Origin: Paraburkholderia dinghuensis
GTDB lineage: Bacteria; Pseudomonadota; Gammaproteobacteria; Burkholderiales; Burkholderiaceae
Direction of reading: 5' to 3'
DNA: 64,000 nucleotides
NCBI RefSeq assembly: GCF_003837865.1
Contig: NZ_RQIS01000013.1
Span: 118,785 to 182,784 of the forward strand
This document shows, in pieces, positions 48,290 to 58,184 of the stretch (positions are counted from its first letter, which is position 1; the number at the start of each line of letters is the position of its first letter). The notes under the pieces were generated by a model. The model was not told where the DNA came from, ran no database searches, and saw only the letters and a program-made list of their open reading frames with translations. The translations under genes and the position numbers were made by a program.

Positions 48290-50983
48290 ATGACGACCGT
48301 GACGCGCTCCACCTGCTGCTACTGCGGCGTCGGCTGCGGCGTGCTGATCGAAGCCAGCGACGGCCGCATCACCGGCGTGCGCGGCGACCCCGACCATCCC
48401 GCGAACCGTGGCTTGCTCTGCAGCAAGGGCATGGCGCTGGCCGACACAGCACGAAGCACCACGGGCCGCGCGCTGCAGCCCGAGTTGCGTGTCCATCGCG
48501 ACATGCCGCGCGAAGCGGTCGAGTGGCCGGTCGCGCTGGACGCGGTTGCGGAACGCTTCGCGCGCATCGTCGAGCAGCACGGTCCGGACGCCGTCGCGTT
48601 TTATGTCTCCGGGCAGCTACTCACTGAGGATTACTACGTTTTCAACAAACTCGCGAAAGGTCTGATCGGTACGAACAATATCGATACGAATTCGCGCCTT
48701 TGCATGTCGAGTGCGGTAACCGCGTACAAGAAGGCCTTCGGCGCGGACGGTCCGCCCACCTGCTACGACGATCTCGAACGTGCCCGCACCGTGCTGTTCG
48801 CGGGAAGTAATGCGGCGTGGGCGCATCCGGTCGTGTTCCGCCGGCTCGAAGCGGCGAAGGCCGCGGACCCGTCGATCCGCTGGATCGTCGTCGACCCTCG
48901 CCGCACCGATACGGCCGCGATGGCCGATCTGCACCTCGCGATCGAACCGGGAACCGATGTCGCGCTCTTCAACGGCATGCTGCATCACCTGATCTGGGAA
49001 GGGCTTGTCGATCGCGCTTACATCGACGAACACACCGAGGGCTTTGATGCGCTCAAGTCGGCCGTGCGGACGTTCACCCCTGCTATCGCCGCCGAATTGT
49101 GCGGCATTGCGGAGGAAGACCTGATTCAGGCCGCCGTCTGGTTCGGCGCGAGCGACGCGGCGCTGTCGCTCTACAGCATGGGCCTGAACCAGTCGAGCCA
49201 CGGCACCGACAAGAATCTCGCGCTCATCAACCTGCATCTCGCCACGCGGCAGATCGGCAAGCCAGGCGCGGGGCCGTTCTCGCTCACAGGCCAGCCCAAC
49301 GCGATGGGCGGACGCGAAGTGGGCGGCATGGCGACGATGCTCGCCGCGCATCGCGACATCGGCAACGCGGCGGACCGTGAAGAACTCGCGCAGCTGTGGG
49401 GCGTACAAGCGCTTTCGGCGCGGCCCGGCCTGCCCGCCGTCGAGATGTTCGAAGCGCTGCGCGCGGGCACGATCAAGGCGGTGTGGATCGTCTGCACGAA
49501 TCCGGCTCACTCGATGCCCGACAACGCTCGCGTGCGTGAAGCGCTCGACAAGGCGGAATTCGTCGTCGTGCAGGAGGCGTTCACGCAGACCGATACCGTG
49601 CCTTATGCGGACGTCTTGCTGCCTGCCGCCTCGTGGGGCGAAAAGGACGGCACGGTGACGAACTCGGAGCGCCGGATCTCGCGCGTTCGCGCGGCGATCG
49701 ACGCCCAAGGCGACGCAAAGCCCGACTGGTGGATCGCCGTGCAAATCGCGCGGCGTATCGAGCAGCGGCTCGACCGCCAGCGTGAGGCGCCGCTTTTCGC
49801 ATTCGATACGCCGGAAGCCATCTTCAACGAACACCGGCGACTCACCGAAAACCGCGATCTCGACATCGGCGGCCTGAGCTACGCGCTGCTGGACGAACGC
49901 GGCCCGCAACAGTGGCCATTTCGTGCGGGCAGCGAACAAGGCGAGGCGCGCCGCTACACCGATGGCCGCTTCGCCACCGACGACGGCCGCGCCCGCTTCC
50001 ACGCGGCGCGCTATCAACCGCCCGCCGACGCCATCAACGCGCGCTTTCCGTTGCGCCTCACGAGTGGCCGCCTGCGCGACCAGTGGCACGGCATGTCACG
50101 AACAGGCCGCATCGGCAGGCTCTTCATGCACGCGCCCGAACCGACGCTCGACATCCACCCGGGCGACGCTGCGCGACGCGGTCTGAGCGAAGGCGATCTC
50201 GTGCGCGTCATCAGCCGACGCGGCGAACTCGTGCTGCCCGTAAGGCCGACCGACGACGTGCGCTCGGGCACGCTGTTCGCGCCGATGCACTGGAACGCGC
50301 AGTTCATGTCGAGTGGCGGTGTCAACGAGGTCACCGATCCCGCCGTCGATCCAGATTCGTTGCAGCCGGAATTGAAGCACGCGGCCGTGCGCATCGAACC
50401 TGTCGCGTTGCCATGGCACGTGGCGGCCGCTCGGCGAGGTGACGCGCTGGCGCTGCAGGCGGCGGTTCAACCGCTGCTCGGCGCGTGCCGCTACGCGGCG
50501 CTCGCCATCGAAGACGACCTCCTGATCCTGCGCGCAGCCGATACCGCCGCGCCCGCCGGTTGGCTCGACAGGCTTTACGCCGCGCTCGATCTTCCCTCCG
50601 GCGACGACACGCTCGAATACCGCGACGCGCGCCGAGGCCTTGACAAGCGCGCTCTCTGGCGCGAAAACGTTATCCATGGTTTCGTGCTCGCGGGCGAAGT
50701 CAGGCAGGCCGATACACTTTTCGCCGCCGTGCGCTCGGGCGAACCGTGGCGCGGATCGCGGCTCAGCGTGTTCGCGGCGCGCCGCGCCGGGGAGACCGCC
50801 AGCGCGCCACGAGAGCGCATCGTCTGCAGTTGCATGCAGATCAGCGAAACGCAAATCCAGGCGGCGATCGCGCGCGGCGCTTCCATGCCGGAGCTAAAAA
50901 CGTCGCTTGGCTGCGGCACGGTTTGCGGATCGTGCGTGACCGAACTGCGGCGCATGTGCGAGACCGCCGCCATCGGCGGATGA
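48290..50983 (+). CDS. nasA: Assimilatory nitrate reductase, catalytic subunit
   Basis: 897 aa from the ATG at 48290. The N-terminal [4Fe-4S] site is CCYCGVGC with the fourth cysteine in LLCSKG. Mo-bis-MGD domains follow (TNNIDTNSRLCMSSAV, FAGSNAAWAHPV, NQSSHGTDKN, GRLRDQWHGMSRTGR in the MGD-binding C-terminal domain). The last 60 residues are a BFD-like [2Fe-2S] module (CSCMQISETQIQ ... LGCGTVCGSC), which identifies the NasA/NasC type and receives electrons from NAD(P)H or ferredoxin partners. Cytoplasmic; no Tat signal. Confidence 0.94.
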   Translation: MTTVTRSTCCYCGVGCGVLIEASDGRITGVRGDPDHPANRGLLCSKGMALADTARSTTGRALQPELRVHRDMPREAVEWPVALDAVAERFARIVEQHGPDAVAFYVSGQLLTEDYYVFNKLAKGLIGTNNIDTNSRLCMSSAVTAYKKAFGADGPPTCYDDLERARTVLFAGSNAAWAHPVVFRRLEAAKAADPSIRWIVVDPRRTDTAAMADLHLAIEPGTDVALFNGMLHHLIWEGLVDRAYIDEHTEGFDALKSAVRTFTPAIAAELCGIAEEDLIQAAVWFGASDAALSLYSMGLNQSSHGTDKNLALINLHLATRQIGKPGAGPFSLTGQPNAMGGREVGGMATMLAAHRDIGNAADREELAQLWGVQALSARPGLPAVEMFEALRAGTIKAVWIVCTNPAHSMPDNARVREALDKAEFVVVQEAFTQTDTVPYADVLLPAASWGEKDGTVTNSERRISRVRAAIDAQGDAKPDWWIAVQIARRIEQRLDRQREAPLFAFDTPEAIFNEHRRLTENRDLDIGGLSYALLDERGPQQWPFRAGSEQGEARRYTDGRFATDDGRARFHAARYQPPADAINARFPLRLTSGRLRDQWHGMSRTGRIGRLFMHAPEPTLDIHPGDAARRGLSEGDLVRVISRRGELVLPVRPTDDVRSGTLFAPMHWNAQFMSSGGVNEVTDPAVDPDSLQPELKHAAVRIEPVALPWHVAAARRGDALALQAAVQPLLGACRYAALAIEDDLLILRAADTAAPAGWLDRLYAALDLPSGDDTLEYRDARRGLDKRALWRENVIHGFVLAGEVRQADTLFAAVRSGEPWRGSRLSVFAARRAGETASAPRERIVCSCMQISETQIQAAIARGASMPELKTSLGCGTVCGSCVTELRRMCETAAIGG

Positions 50984-51022
50984 ATAACAGCTACGACAAG
51001 ACACTCCAACCCGCCATCCGAC

Positions 51023-51598
51023 ATGCTGCGTGTACTGCTCGTCACCGACACCGACAAGCCCATCGGCGATCTGCGCGAAGCGCTCGCGCGACTCGGCTAT
51101 GAGATGCTGCCCGACCCGGCCACGCCGCAGGATCTGCATCGCGTGGTCGAGCACGCGCGCCCCGACGTCATCATCATTGATACCGAATCGCCGTCACGCG
51201 ACACGCTCGAACAACTCGCCGTGATGAACGCCACCGCACCGCGTCCGGTGGTGATGTTCAGCAACGACGCCAACCAGCAACTGATCCGCGCGGCCGTGCA
51301 TGCGGGCGTGACGGCGTATCTCGTCGAAGGGCTCGCGGGCGAGCGGATCGCGCCGATCCTCGAAGTCGCGCTTGCGCGATTTGCGCAGGAAACGCAGTTG
51401 CGCGAGCGTCTCACGCAGGCTGAGAACGAACTCGCAGAACGCAAGCTGATCGACCGCGCCAAGCGGCTCTTGATGGAACGCCAGAAGATGACCGAGCCCG
51501 ACGCCTACGCCGCGCTGCGAAAGCACGCCATGAACCGGAGCGTGAAGCTCGCTGAGGCCGCTCGCCAGATCGTCGACGCTGGCGGATCGAAGGAGTGA
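51023..51598 (+). CDS. nasT: ANTAR-domain antiterminator NasT
   Basis: 191 aa. The N-terminal part is a receiver-like domain (VLLVTDTDKPIGDLREAL, PDVIIIDTESPSRDTLEQ) with a central coiled helix (LRERLTQAENELAERK). The C-terminal ANTAR domain reads LIDRAKRLLMERQKMTEPDA followed by YAALRKHAMNRSVKLAEAAR. NasT binds dual hexaloop hairpins in the leader of nitrate genes and permits read-through when nitrate frees it from NasS. The matching hairpins are visible at 44100-44223, so the operon regulates itself. It lies just after the reductase gene. Confidence 0.93.
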   Translation: MLRVLLVTDTDKPIGDLREALARLGYEMLPDPATPQDLHRVVEHARPDVIIIDTESPSRDTLEQLAVMNATAPRPVVMFSNDANQQLIRAAVHAGVTAYLVEGLAGERIAPILEVALARFAQETQLRERLTQAENELAERKLIDRAKRLLMERQKMTEPDAYAALRKHAMNRSVKLAEAARQIVDAGGSKE

Positions 51599-51608
51599 AG
51601 CAAAGCCC

Positions 51609-52757
51609 ATGAACCCGAACGCTCTCTCCCCTAACGCGTCCGCGCTCGCGCCGCCCGAGAAGTCGCATCTGAAGATCGGCTTCGTGCCGCTCTCCGACGC
51701 CGCGCCGATCGTCGCTGCGAAGCTGCTCGAATTCGGCCACGCGCACGGGCTAACGCTGGAACTGTCGCGCCAGCCTTCCTGGGCCGCGCTGCGAGACAAA
51801 CTGGTGTCCGGCGAACTCGATGCCGCGCACACGCTCTACGGACTCGTCTACGGCCTGCAACTCGGCCTCGGCGGACCGCAGACCGACATGGCGCTGCTGA
51901 TGGTACTGGCGCGCAACGGCCAGGCCATCACGCTCTCGAACCGGCTCGCCGACGCCCTGGCCGTTCACGGCACGCTGCCGCGCGCGCTTGCCTCGCTTGG
52001 ACGCAAACCGGTCTTCGCCCAGACCTTCCCCACCGGCACGCACGTGATGTGGCTCGCCTACTGGCTCGCCGCGCAAGGCGTGCATCCGTTGCGCGATGTC
52101 GAGAGCGTCGTCATTCCCCCGCCGCAGATGGTCGCTGCGCTCGCGGCCGATCGGCTCGACGGCTTGTGCGTCGGCGAACCCTGGAACGCGCTCGCGGAGC
52201 AAAACGGTGTGGGACGCACTGTCGTTCAGAGCGGCGCGATATGGCCGGATCATCCGGAGAAGGTGCTCGCCTGCCGCCGCGATTTCGTGCATGCGTATCC
52301 GCGTACCGCGCAGGCGCTCGTGCGCACGATGCTGGAAGCGTGTCGCTGGCTCGACGGTGCGGGTCATCGGCGGGAAATCGCACAGTGGCTTGCGCAGCCG
52401 GAATTTTTGGGCGTCGACGCTGCAGTGATTGCATCCCGGCTGGAGCAAGGTATGCGCTCCGATGTGCCGCCGGTGCGCTTCTTCGACGATGGCGCCGTCA
52501 ACTATCCGCGCGCTTCCGAAGGTGTGTGGTTTCTCACGCAGTTCGAGCGCTGGGGCATGCTGGCACGGCGCGACGACTATCACGAGATCGCGCAGGCGCT
52601 CAATCAGACCGCGCTCTACCGCGAAGTGGCGCAGTCGATGCGGATCGATTCGCCCGCCGAATACCTGCCTCAAGTGTTGATCGATGGCTGTCGCTGGGAT
52701 GGCGGCGATCCGCACGCGTACGTGGACGGGTTCACGATTCGCGGCGCGCACGCCTGA
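51609..52757 (+). CDS. nasS: Nitrate sensor NasS (NrtA-like)
   Basis: 382 aa, without a signal peptide, consistent with the cytoplasmic NasS rather than the periplasmic NrtA. IGFVPLSDAAPIVAAKLLEF is the typical first strand, and FPTGTHVMWLAYWLAAQGV with PPPQMVAALAADRLDG and CVGEPWNALA are conserved across the nitrate/bicarbonate-binding family. NasS holds NasT inactive until nitrate or nitrite binds. It begins 10 nt after nasT, preceded by AAGGAG at 12-nt spacing. Confidence 0.93.
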   Translation: MNPNALSPNASALAPPEKSHLKIGFVPLSDAAPIVAAKLLEFGHAHGLTLELSRQPSWAALRDKLVSGELDAAHTLYGLVYGLQLGLGGPQTDMALLMVLARNGQAITLSNRLADALAVHGTLPRALASLGRKPVFAQTFPTGTHVMWLAYWLAAQGVHPLRDVESVVIPPPQMVAALAADRLDGLCVGEPWNALAEQNGVGRTVVQSGAIWPDHPEKVLACRRDFVHAYPRTAQALVRTMLEACRWLDGAGHRREIAQWLAQPEFLGVDAAVIASRLEQGMRSDVPPVRFFDDGAVNYPRASEGVWFLTQFERWGMLARRDDYHEIAQALNQTALYREVAQSMRIDSPAEYLPQVLIDGCRWDGGDPHAYVDGFTIRGAHA

Positions 52758-52829
52758 GCCCTCGGGCGTGTGCTGTCTGCGGTAAGGTGCGGCACTTACG
52801 CGTGGCCGCCCCCCAACTACGCCCGCCAT

Positions 52830-53591
52830 TCACGCGCGACGCGACAGTTCGTGCGCGTCTTGCAGCACGTCCGCATCACACGATGCCTCGCCGATGGCCC
52901 CGCCCACGAGGATCACCGCCGGGCTCACAATCCCGGCCGCGCCGGCCAGCCGCGCGATGTCGTCGAGCGTGGCGACCACGCGCCGCTCCCGCGTCGTGCC
53001 GGCCCACTCGACGATGGCCGCGGGCGTTTGCACCGGCAACACGCCACTCAAGGCCGCGGCGATGTCGGCGAGCCGGCTCGCACCCATGTAGATGGCGAGC
53101 GTCATGCCCGTGCGCGCGAGCGCGGGCCAGTCCGGCGATGTACCGTCGCGCAGGTGTGCGGTCACGAATATCACCCCGGGACAATGATCGCGATGCGTGA
53201 GTGAGACACCGAGCCCGGCCGCCGCGGCAAAACCCGACGAAATCCCGTTGATCACCTCGACCTCGACGCCCGCGCGGCGCAGCTCGCTCATCTCCTCACC
53301 CGCGCGCCCAAACAGCAGTGCCTCGCCGCCTTTCACGCGCACAACGTGGCGGCCTTGTTGCGCATACCGGCGCATCAGGCGGGTAATGAAGGCTTGCGGC
53401 GTTGACCGGCATCCGCCGCGCTTGCCCACCCGGATCGCGCGCGCGCGGGGCGCGAGCGAGACGATCTCGCTGTTCACGAGATCGTCGATGAGCAGGACGT
53501 CGGCCGCCGCAATGGCTTTCGCCGCCCGAAACGTCAAAAGATCGAGATCGCCTGGACCGGCGCTGACCAGCGTGACTTTGCCTGGTTTCAA
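52830..53591 (-). CDS. cobA: Uroporphyrinogen-III C-methyltransferase
   Basis: The frame extends far upstream without a sensible Met; a TTG at 53591 with GGAG 7 nt upstream starts exactly at MKPGKVTLVSAGPGD, the canonical SUMT N-terminus. The 253-aa protein has GPGDLDLLT, VRVKGGEALLFGRAGEEM, NGISSGFAAAAGLGVSLTHR and IYMGASRLADI, the tetrapyrrole-methylase motifs. It makes precorrin-2, the branch to sirohaem needed by NirB (and to B12). It converges with the nas genes, so it has its own promoter in the 430-nt gap after it. Confidence 0.92.
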   Translation of the reverse strand: MKPGKVTLVSAGPGDLDLLTFRAAKAIAAADVLLIDDLVNSEIVSLAPRARAIRVGKRGGCRSTPQAFITRLMRRYAQQGRHVVRVKGGEALLFGRAGEEMSELRRAGVEVEVINGISSGFAAAAGLGVSLTHRDHCPGVIFVTAHLRDGTSPDWPALARTGMTLAIYMGASRLADIAAALSGVLPVQTPAAIVEWAGTTRERRVVATLDDIARLAGAAGIVSPAVILVGGAIGEASCDADVLQDAHELSRRA

Positions 53592-54021
53592 TGTAGCTCT
53601 CCGTATGGGCGGGAGCCGGTGAAAAACGGCGTGCCGCCCGTGCATGCACTGGGGACGCCGTTGTCCTGAATGACTGCGCGTAAAACAAGCCGCGTACGTG
53701 CTGAGCCGGCTTCGTTGCCGGTCGCGTTCTCCGATGCAAGAACGAGGCCAGCGTGCCCTGGGCGCGTCGACCGCGCGTGCTGCACGCGCTACGCGCGCGG
53801 GCGGAAACCCGGCCCGGATACCGAACCCTGCCTCGCACGCGTGACGTGCGCGCGAGCACCGCGCTGGTGCCGCGCCGCCCGCTTCGAGCAACATGCGCAC
53901 TGGATACCAGGTACCACGGCGGTCAACCCCGGATGCGGGTAAACCGTTGACTGTCCAGTACAATGGCGTGCCCCAAGGCACGCTGGGCGGACACGTAAAC
54001 GAAAGAAGCAGGTATAGAACG
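53592..54021. other. Divergent intergenic region between cobA and nlpD
   Basis: 430 nt with no supported gene. GCGTGCC-CCAA-GGCACGC at 53966-53983 is a perfect 7-bp hairpin with a tetraloop, probably in the nlpD 5' leader. Confidence 0.45.
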
Positions 54022-54861
54022 ATGCGAGCAAATCTTCCGGGCTACGGATTGACGACGATACGAACAGGCATCTGCGCCGCCGCACTCTGCGTGCTGACGG
54101 CCTGCGCCACTCGGCTCGATCCTGCGCCCGTCGTGGACATGACCGGTCGTGGTACCACGTCCGCACCGGTGCCGACAGCCATCGCGCCCGTCGCAAGCGC
54201 ACCCGTCCCGCTCCCGCCTGTGCCGCCCGGTTTCTATCGCGTCAAACCCGGAGACACGCTCTCTGGTATCGCCCGGTCGCATGGGCAGAGCAACCGCGAC
54301 GTCATCGCCTGGAACAACCTCTCCGATCCGAACCACATCGAAGTGGACCAGGCGCTGCGTGTAGTGCCGCCGCAAGCAGGCGGCACCGGCGTGACGCCTG
54401 CATCCGCATCCGCTTCCGCGCCCGCGCCGGTAAGTTCCGGGCCCGCCGTCGCCTCAACCGGCGCGCCGGCAGAACCGGCTATGCCAGCCGCCAGCTCCAT
54501 CGCCCTGGGCTGGCCCGCGCGTGGCCCGCTGCTCTCCCGCTTTGACGAAACGCGGAACAAGGGCATCGACATCGGCGGCACCGTTGGTGAGCCTGTGCGG
54601 GCGGCCGCCAACGGCCGGGTGGTGTATGCAGGGAATGGTCTGCGCGGATACGGCAATCTGATTATCGTGAAAAGCGACGCGAGCTTTCTGACCGCTTACG
54701 CACACAACCGCGACCTGAAAGTGAAGGAAGGCGATTCCGTGACGAAGGGCCAGCAGATCGCTGAAATGGGCAATTCGGATTCGGATCGCGTCAAGTTGCA
54801 CTTCGAGGTGCGGCGCGACGGAAAACCCGTCGACCCCATGCGGTATTTGCCGCCGCAGTAA
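54022..54861 (+). CDS. NlpD-like LysM/M23 lipoprotein
   Basis: The start at 54022 (MRANLPGYGLTTIRTG) gives 279 aa with lipobox VLTAC. LysM lies at about 73-117 (YRVKPGDTLSGIARSHG). A Pro/Ala/Ser linker precedes the LytM domain (NKGIDIGGTVGEPVRAAANG, GYGNLIIVKSD, LTAYAHNRDL, KLHFEVRRDGKPVDP). The zinc ligands of M23 peptidases are incomplete (HxxxD is NKGID; HxH is KLH), as in E. coli NlpD, so it probably activates an amidase rather than cutting peptidoglycan. A second copy near rpoS is likely elsewhere. Confidence 0.88.
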   Translation: MRANLPGYGLTTIRTGICAAALCVLTACATRLDPAPVVDMTGRGTTSAPVPTAIAPVASAPVPLPPVPPGFYRVKPGDTLSGIARSHGQSNRDVIAWNNLSDPNHIEVDQALRVVPPQAGGTGVTPASASASAPAPVSSGPAVASTGAPAEPAMPAASSIALGWPARGPLLSRFDETRNKGIDIGGTVGEPVRAAANGRVVYAGNGLRGYGNLIIVKSDASFLTAYAHNRDLKVKEGDSVTKGQQIAEMGNSDSDRVKLHFEVRRDGKPVDPMRYLPPQ

Positions 54862-55028
54862 GCGCAATAGCGCGGGTGCTTGCGGCGCGCTGCTGGCGAG
54901 CCGCATTGAGCGGCCTGGTTTTGCGATATGATAAATCCGCCCGCGCTCTGACGAGGCTCGATGAAGGGTAAGTTTTCAGCGGGACTCCAGCCGCCCCCAC
55001 CGTAAATCCGCGCAAACGGACTGTCCGA

Positions 55029-55682
55029 ATGAACAGGGCCTTTTCTGTGTCTTCCAACGAATCCTCGTTGACCGAACAAGGCCCCGCAAGTAGCGCCACC
55101 GAGGGTGTTCACCTCGACCTCGGCTGCGGAACCCGTCCGCACAATCCGTATGCGAAAACGAAGGTTTACGGCGTCGATATAAGGCCGCTCTCTGTCCCCT
55201 GAACCGTTGAAATAAAGTGCGCCAATCTTGCTGTCGAGACAATTCCGTTCGACGACAACCAGTTTGATTCGGTTTCGGCCTTCGATTTTCTGGAACACAT
55301 CCCGCGAATACTTTCAAGCGCCGACGGGAAATCCACAATTAATCCATTCATCAATTTGATGAATGAAATCTGGCGCGTACTTAAACCCGGTGGACGATTC
55401 TATGCGCTGACGCCTTGTTATCCGGCCAAAGTCGCGTTCCAGGATCCAACCCACGTGAACATCTTGACCGATACGACGCACCACTATTTCACGGGTGCAC
55501 AGCCGCTGGGAAAAATGTATGGATTCGCTGGATCGTTCCGCGCGATCAAGGCTGAATGGACGATACCGGAACTCGTTCAAACCGCTACCGAACTAAGCTG
55601 GCGTCAGGAAATGTCCCGAAAACGTCGTGCAAAGCGGGGAGCGCTTTCGTATTTTCTCTGGGATTTTGAAGCGCAGAAGTAA
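55029..55682 (+). pseudogene. Broken class I SAM methyltransferase (in-frame stop or twin indels)
   Basis: The same reading frame from 55029 shows HLDLGCGTRPHNPY (motif I), then VYGVDIRPLSVP and a TGA at 55200-55202, and resumes as KCANLAVETIPFDDNQFDSV, FLEHIPRIL and MNEIWRVLKPGGRFYAL. The stop lies in CCCCTGAACCG; removing one C would read VPEPLK and adding one A at the following AAA run restores frame. So it is either a real pseudogene with compensating indels or an assembly error. Intact it would be about 218 aa. It lies next to a similarly broken glycosyltransferase, a surface-polysaccharide pairing. Confidence 0.85.
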
Positions 55683-55800
55683 CTATTCAAAACACCGGTA
55701 GACGTTCGTCGCCAATGTGGCCTGTCTGAGTCCGGGCGTGTGCCATCGCCACCCGAACGATCGATGCCTGATTGAAGAAAAGCGGAAAGATGGAGATCAA

Positions 55801-56807
55801 TTGAAACCGAAAGCCAGCCTTTTGCTTCTTACCTACAACCAGGAAGCCATCGTCAAAGAGGCAGCGCTTGCGTGCCTCAGCCAGGACTATGAGCCCCTTG
55901 AGATAGTGTTTTCCGACGACGCCTCCACGGACGGCACTTTCGCGATGCTGGAAGAAATCGCTCGATCGTACGAAGGTCCTCACAACCTGGTAGTGAGGCG
56001 AAACCCTAAAAACGCCGGAATCGGGCAGCACTACAACGAAGCCATTGCCGCATCGACAGGCGAACTCATCATTACGGCGGCAGGCGATGATATTTCTGAA
56101 CCGGATCGAGTCAGACGGCTGATCGAGGCCTGGGAGTCCGCCGGAAGAGCGCCCGACTTGCTCTCCAGTCATTTCACCATCATCGACAGCAACGGTCGCA
56201 AGTGGGACAAGGTGGAGACGCACGATCTCGGACGCGCATCCCTGTCGTCATGGACGAAGGGGCATCCGTTCACGGTGGGCGCGACGCATGCATTTACGCG
56301 GCGTCTATTCGACGAATACGGTCCACTAGGTGCGGACGTATGGTACGAAGATCCCGTCATTATGCTTAGGGCGCTAATGAGCGGAGGCCGATAACGGTAA
56401 AAGAGCCTCTGATTCGATACCGCGTAGGCGGCACTTCACAGCAGCCCGTGTTCGAGTCGGCTTCGGCGCTAAAGAAATGGTACGGGACTCAGAGCAAGCG
56501 AATTCTCGCCGGCATTACGCAAATGCTAAACGACGCATCGCAAAAGGGGCATGACGAAATCGTCCGGAGTGCCTTATCTGACCAGCAGCGGAAAGAAGAA
56601 TACATCTACGCGATGATCACCGAGCAAACCATCGCGGGCCGATTCAAGGTGCTCGTGGCCCAGCCAGATATCGCCACCGGATGGAAGACGCGAAAGCTGT
56701 TGACGTTTAGCTTCCCGAGCGTCGCTATCGCGTTCAAGAAAATCAAAAGCAGGATCCGACGTCCGCGCAAGTATCTCGGCATTGTCGATATTTCCTCGAT
56801 CCGATAG
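55801..56807 (+). pseudogene. Frameshifted family-2 glycosyltransferase
   Basis: A TTG at 55801 with GGAG 5 nt upstream begins MKPKASLLLLTYNQEAIVKE, the GT2 N-terminus. GEPLEIVFSDDAS-like IVFSDDASTDGTFAMLEEI, NPKNAGIGQHYNEAIA and AAGDDISEPDR give the nucleotide-sugar site with DxD-like GDD. The frame ends at 56394 in SGGR. In the +1 frame it continues as PITVKEPLIRYRVGG and WYGTQSKRILAG to a stop at 56807. Loss of one G at 56385-56387 explains the shift. Intact length would be about 335 aa. Confidence 0.85.
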
Positions 56808-56914
56808 CGCGTCACAAGTGTGTCTCGGAAGCCGCGCCCGAGACACTGACTTGTCAGGAATGGGCGCGCCGTGATCCGCAGAGGCGTCAGTCGGACGCGC
56901 CCACCCACCGGCGC

Positions 56915-57208
56915 TTACTTGACGACGACTTCAGTGTGCCCAACCACTGGCGGCTTGTCGAAGTAAGGGCCGACGAGCCGGCGCCACTCCTGGAAATCCG
57001 CCGACTCGCGGAAATGCACCATGTGGTCTTCGACCGTATCCCATTGCACGACGAGAACGTACTGGTTCGGCTCTTCGACGGAGCGCTGCAACTCGACACC
57101 GCGGCAGCCGCGCGCACGGTTGAACAGCGGAATCGCTTGCGCCACCCCTGCCTCGAATTCGGCGTTCTTGCCTGCCTGCACCGTGATGTGTGCCATTTCG
57201 TAGACCAC
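56915..57208 (-). CDS. Antibiotic biosynthesis monooxygenase (ABM) domain protein
   Basis: A GTG at 57208 preceded by AGGAG at 6-nt spacing is the best start, giving 97 aa (MVYEMAHITVQAG). The single ABM ferredoxin-like fold is clear: ITVQAGKNAEFEAGVAQAIP, GCRGVELQRSVEEPNQYVLV and WDTVEDHMVHFRESADFQEW. Such proteins act as cofactor-free monooxygenases or haem-degrading enzymes, often as dimers, and many are of unknown substrate. Stand-alone gene. Confidence 0.85.
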   Translation of the reverse strand: MVYEMAHITVQAGKNAEFEAGVAQAIPLFNRARGCRGVELQRSVEEPNQYVLVVQWDTVEDHMVHFRESADFQEWRRLVGPYFDKPPVVGHTEVVVK

Positions 57209-57585
57209 GAGATTCTCCTCTTGTATCAGACATGTGTTGCGGAACCCGCTCACCTCGCGCCGTTCTGCGCGTGGTGCAGCAGCCGACCACCACGTTAGCA
57301 CGGCGGCGTCTTGAACCGCGCGATTTCGACAATGACGTACACAAGATCGACGTATCGAACATGACGATTCCGCCCATGGCGAGGTCCGCGATCATGACTG
57401 GGCGTCCACTCAGAACGGCAGCACGCATTCAAGCTTTTCCTGCTGCAACGCGCCCCAGCCAGCACGTGGGGTGCGTGGCATAATTTCCGCACCTGCTGGC
57501 GCCACACTGCGCCCGAACTGAACGCACGGCGCCTGCGGTGTATTTCAACGGCGCATTTGAAGCGCCTATCCGCACCACGCGCCAC

Positions 57586-57963
57586 ATGTCACGCATTCGA
57601 CTTGGGAAAATCGGCAGCTTGCTCGGCTTGCTCGCCATCCTGACGAGCGTGTTTGCGCCGACCATCTCGCAGACGCTGGCCACGCACCATCTACATGGTC
57701 ACGCACATACCGCGTTCTGCACCACCGATCCGGCCTCTGGCGCCCACACACGAGACACCCCGAACCATTCCCTCGCGCAGCATTGGCAGGCCTGCGCGTA
57801 TTGTGGCCTGCTCGCACACGTCCCCGTGCTGCCCGGTACTGCCGCGAAGTTCGGTGTTGCACCTGCCATCGCGTGCGTAAGCGCGGCACCCTCTGTCCGC
57901 GACGTTCACGCACTCGTCGCCCACACGGCGGCACAGCCGCGCGCGCCGCCCGTTTTCTACTGA
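57586..57963 (+). CDS. DUF2946 domain-containing membrane/periplasmic protein
   Basis: 125 aa from the ATG at 57586, with a hydrophobic N-terminal segment (SLLGLLAILTSVFAPTISQT). The His-rich THHLHGHAHTAFC and the family core WQACAYCGLLAHVPVL are visible; the CAYC and histidines could bind copper. DUF2946 genes are usually found beside copper genes, and copC follows at 58185. A second short fragment separates them. Confidence 0.8.
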   Translation: MSRIRLGKIGSLLGLLAILTSVFAPTISQTLATHHLHGHAHTAFCTTDPASGAHTRDTPNHSLAQHWQACAYCGLLAHVPVLPGTAAKFGVAPAIACVSAAPSVRDVHALVAHTAAQPRAPPVFY

Positions 57964-58048
57964 TCTGATCCGCTGCGCCTCACACACAAACGAATGAAAC
58001 AACGCCACTGCGCTCGCCGTAGTGGTCCGTCGTCATGCTCGCAGTTGA

Positions 58049-58168
58049 CGACGAGAAACGCATCCGGAAAAAATTCGCGCGACGGGCACGCATGTGGGCG
58101 TGCTCGTACAGGCGCACCTGTATTTCGACGACATGTTCCCGAACTCGCTCGGCAAACCCCTCTTCTGA
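58049..58168 (+). pseudogene. C-terminal gene fragment between DUF2946 and copC
   Basis: A 39-residue open stretch with no start codon ends at a TGA at 58166-58168. Its coding-like sequence HVGVLVQAHLYFDDMFPNS recalls the end of an intradiol dioxygenase-like or other secreted beta protein. Probably a decayed gene; could be chance. Confidence 0.3.
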
Positions 58169-58184
58169 CCGAAGGACACGACTC

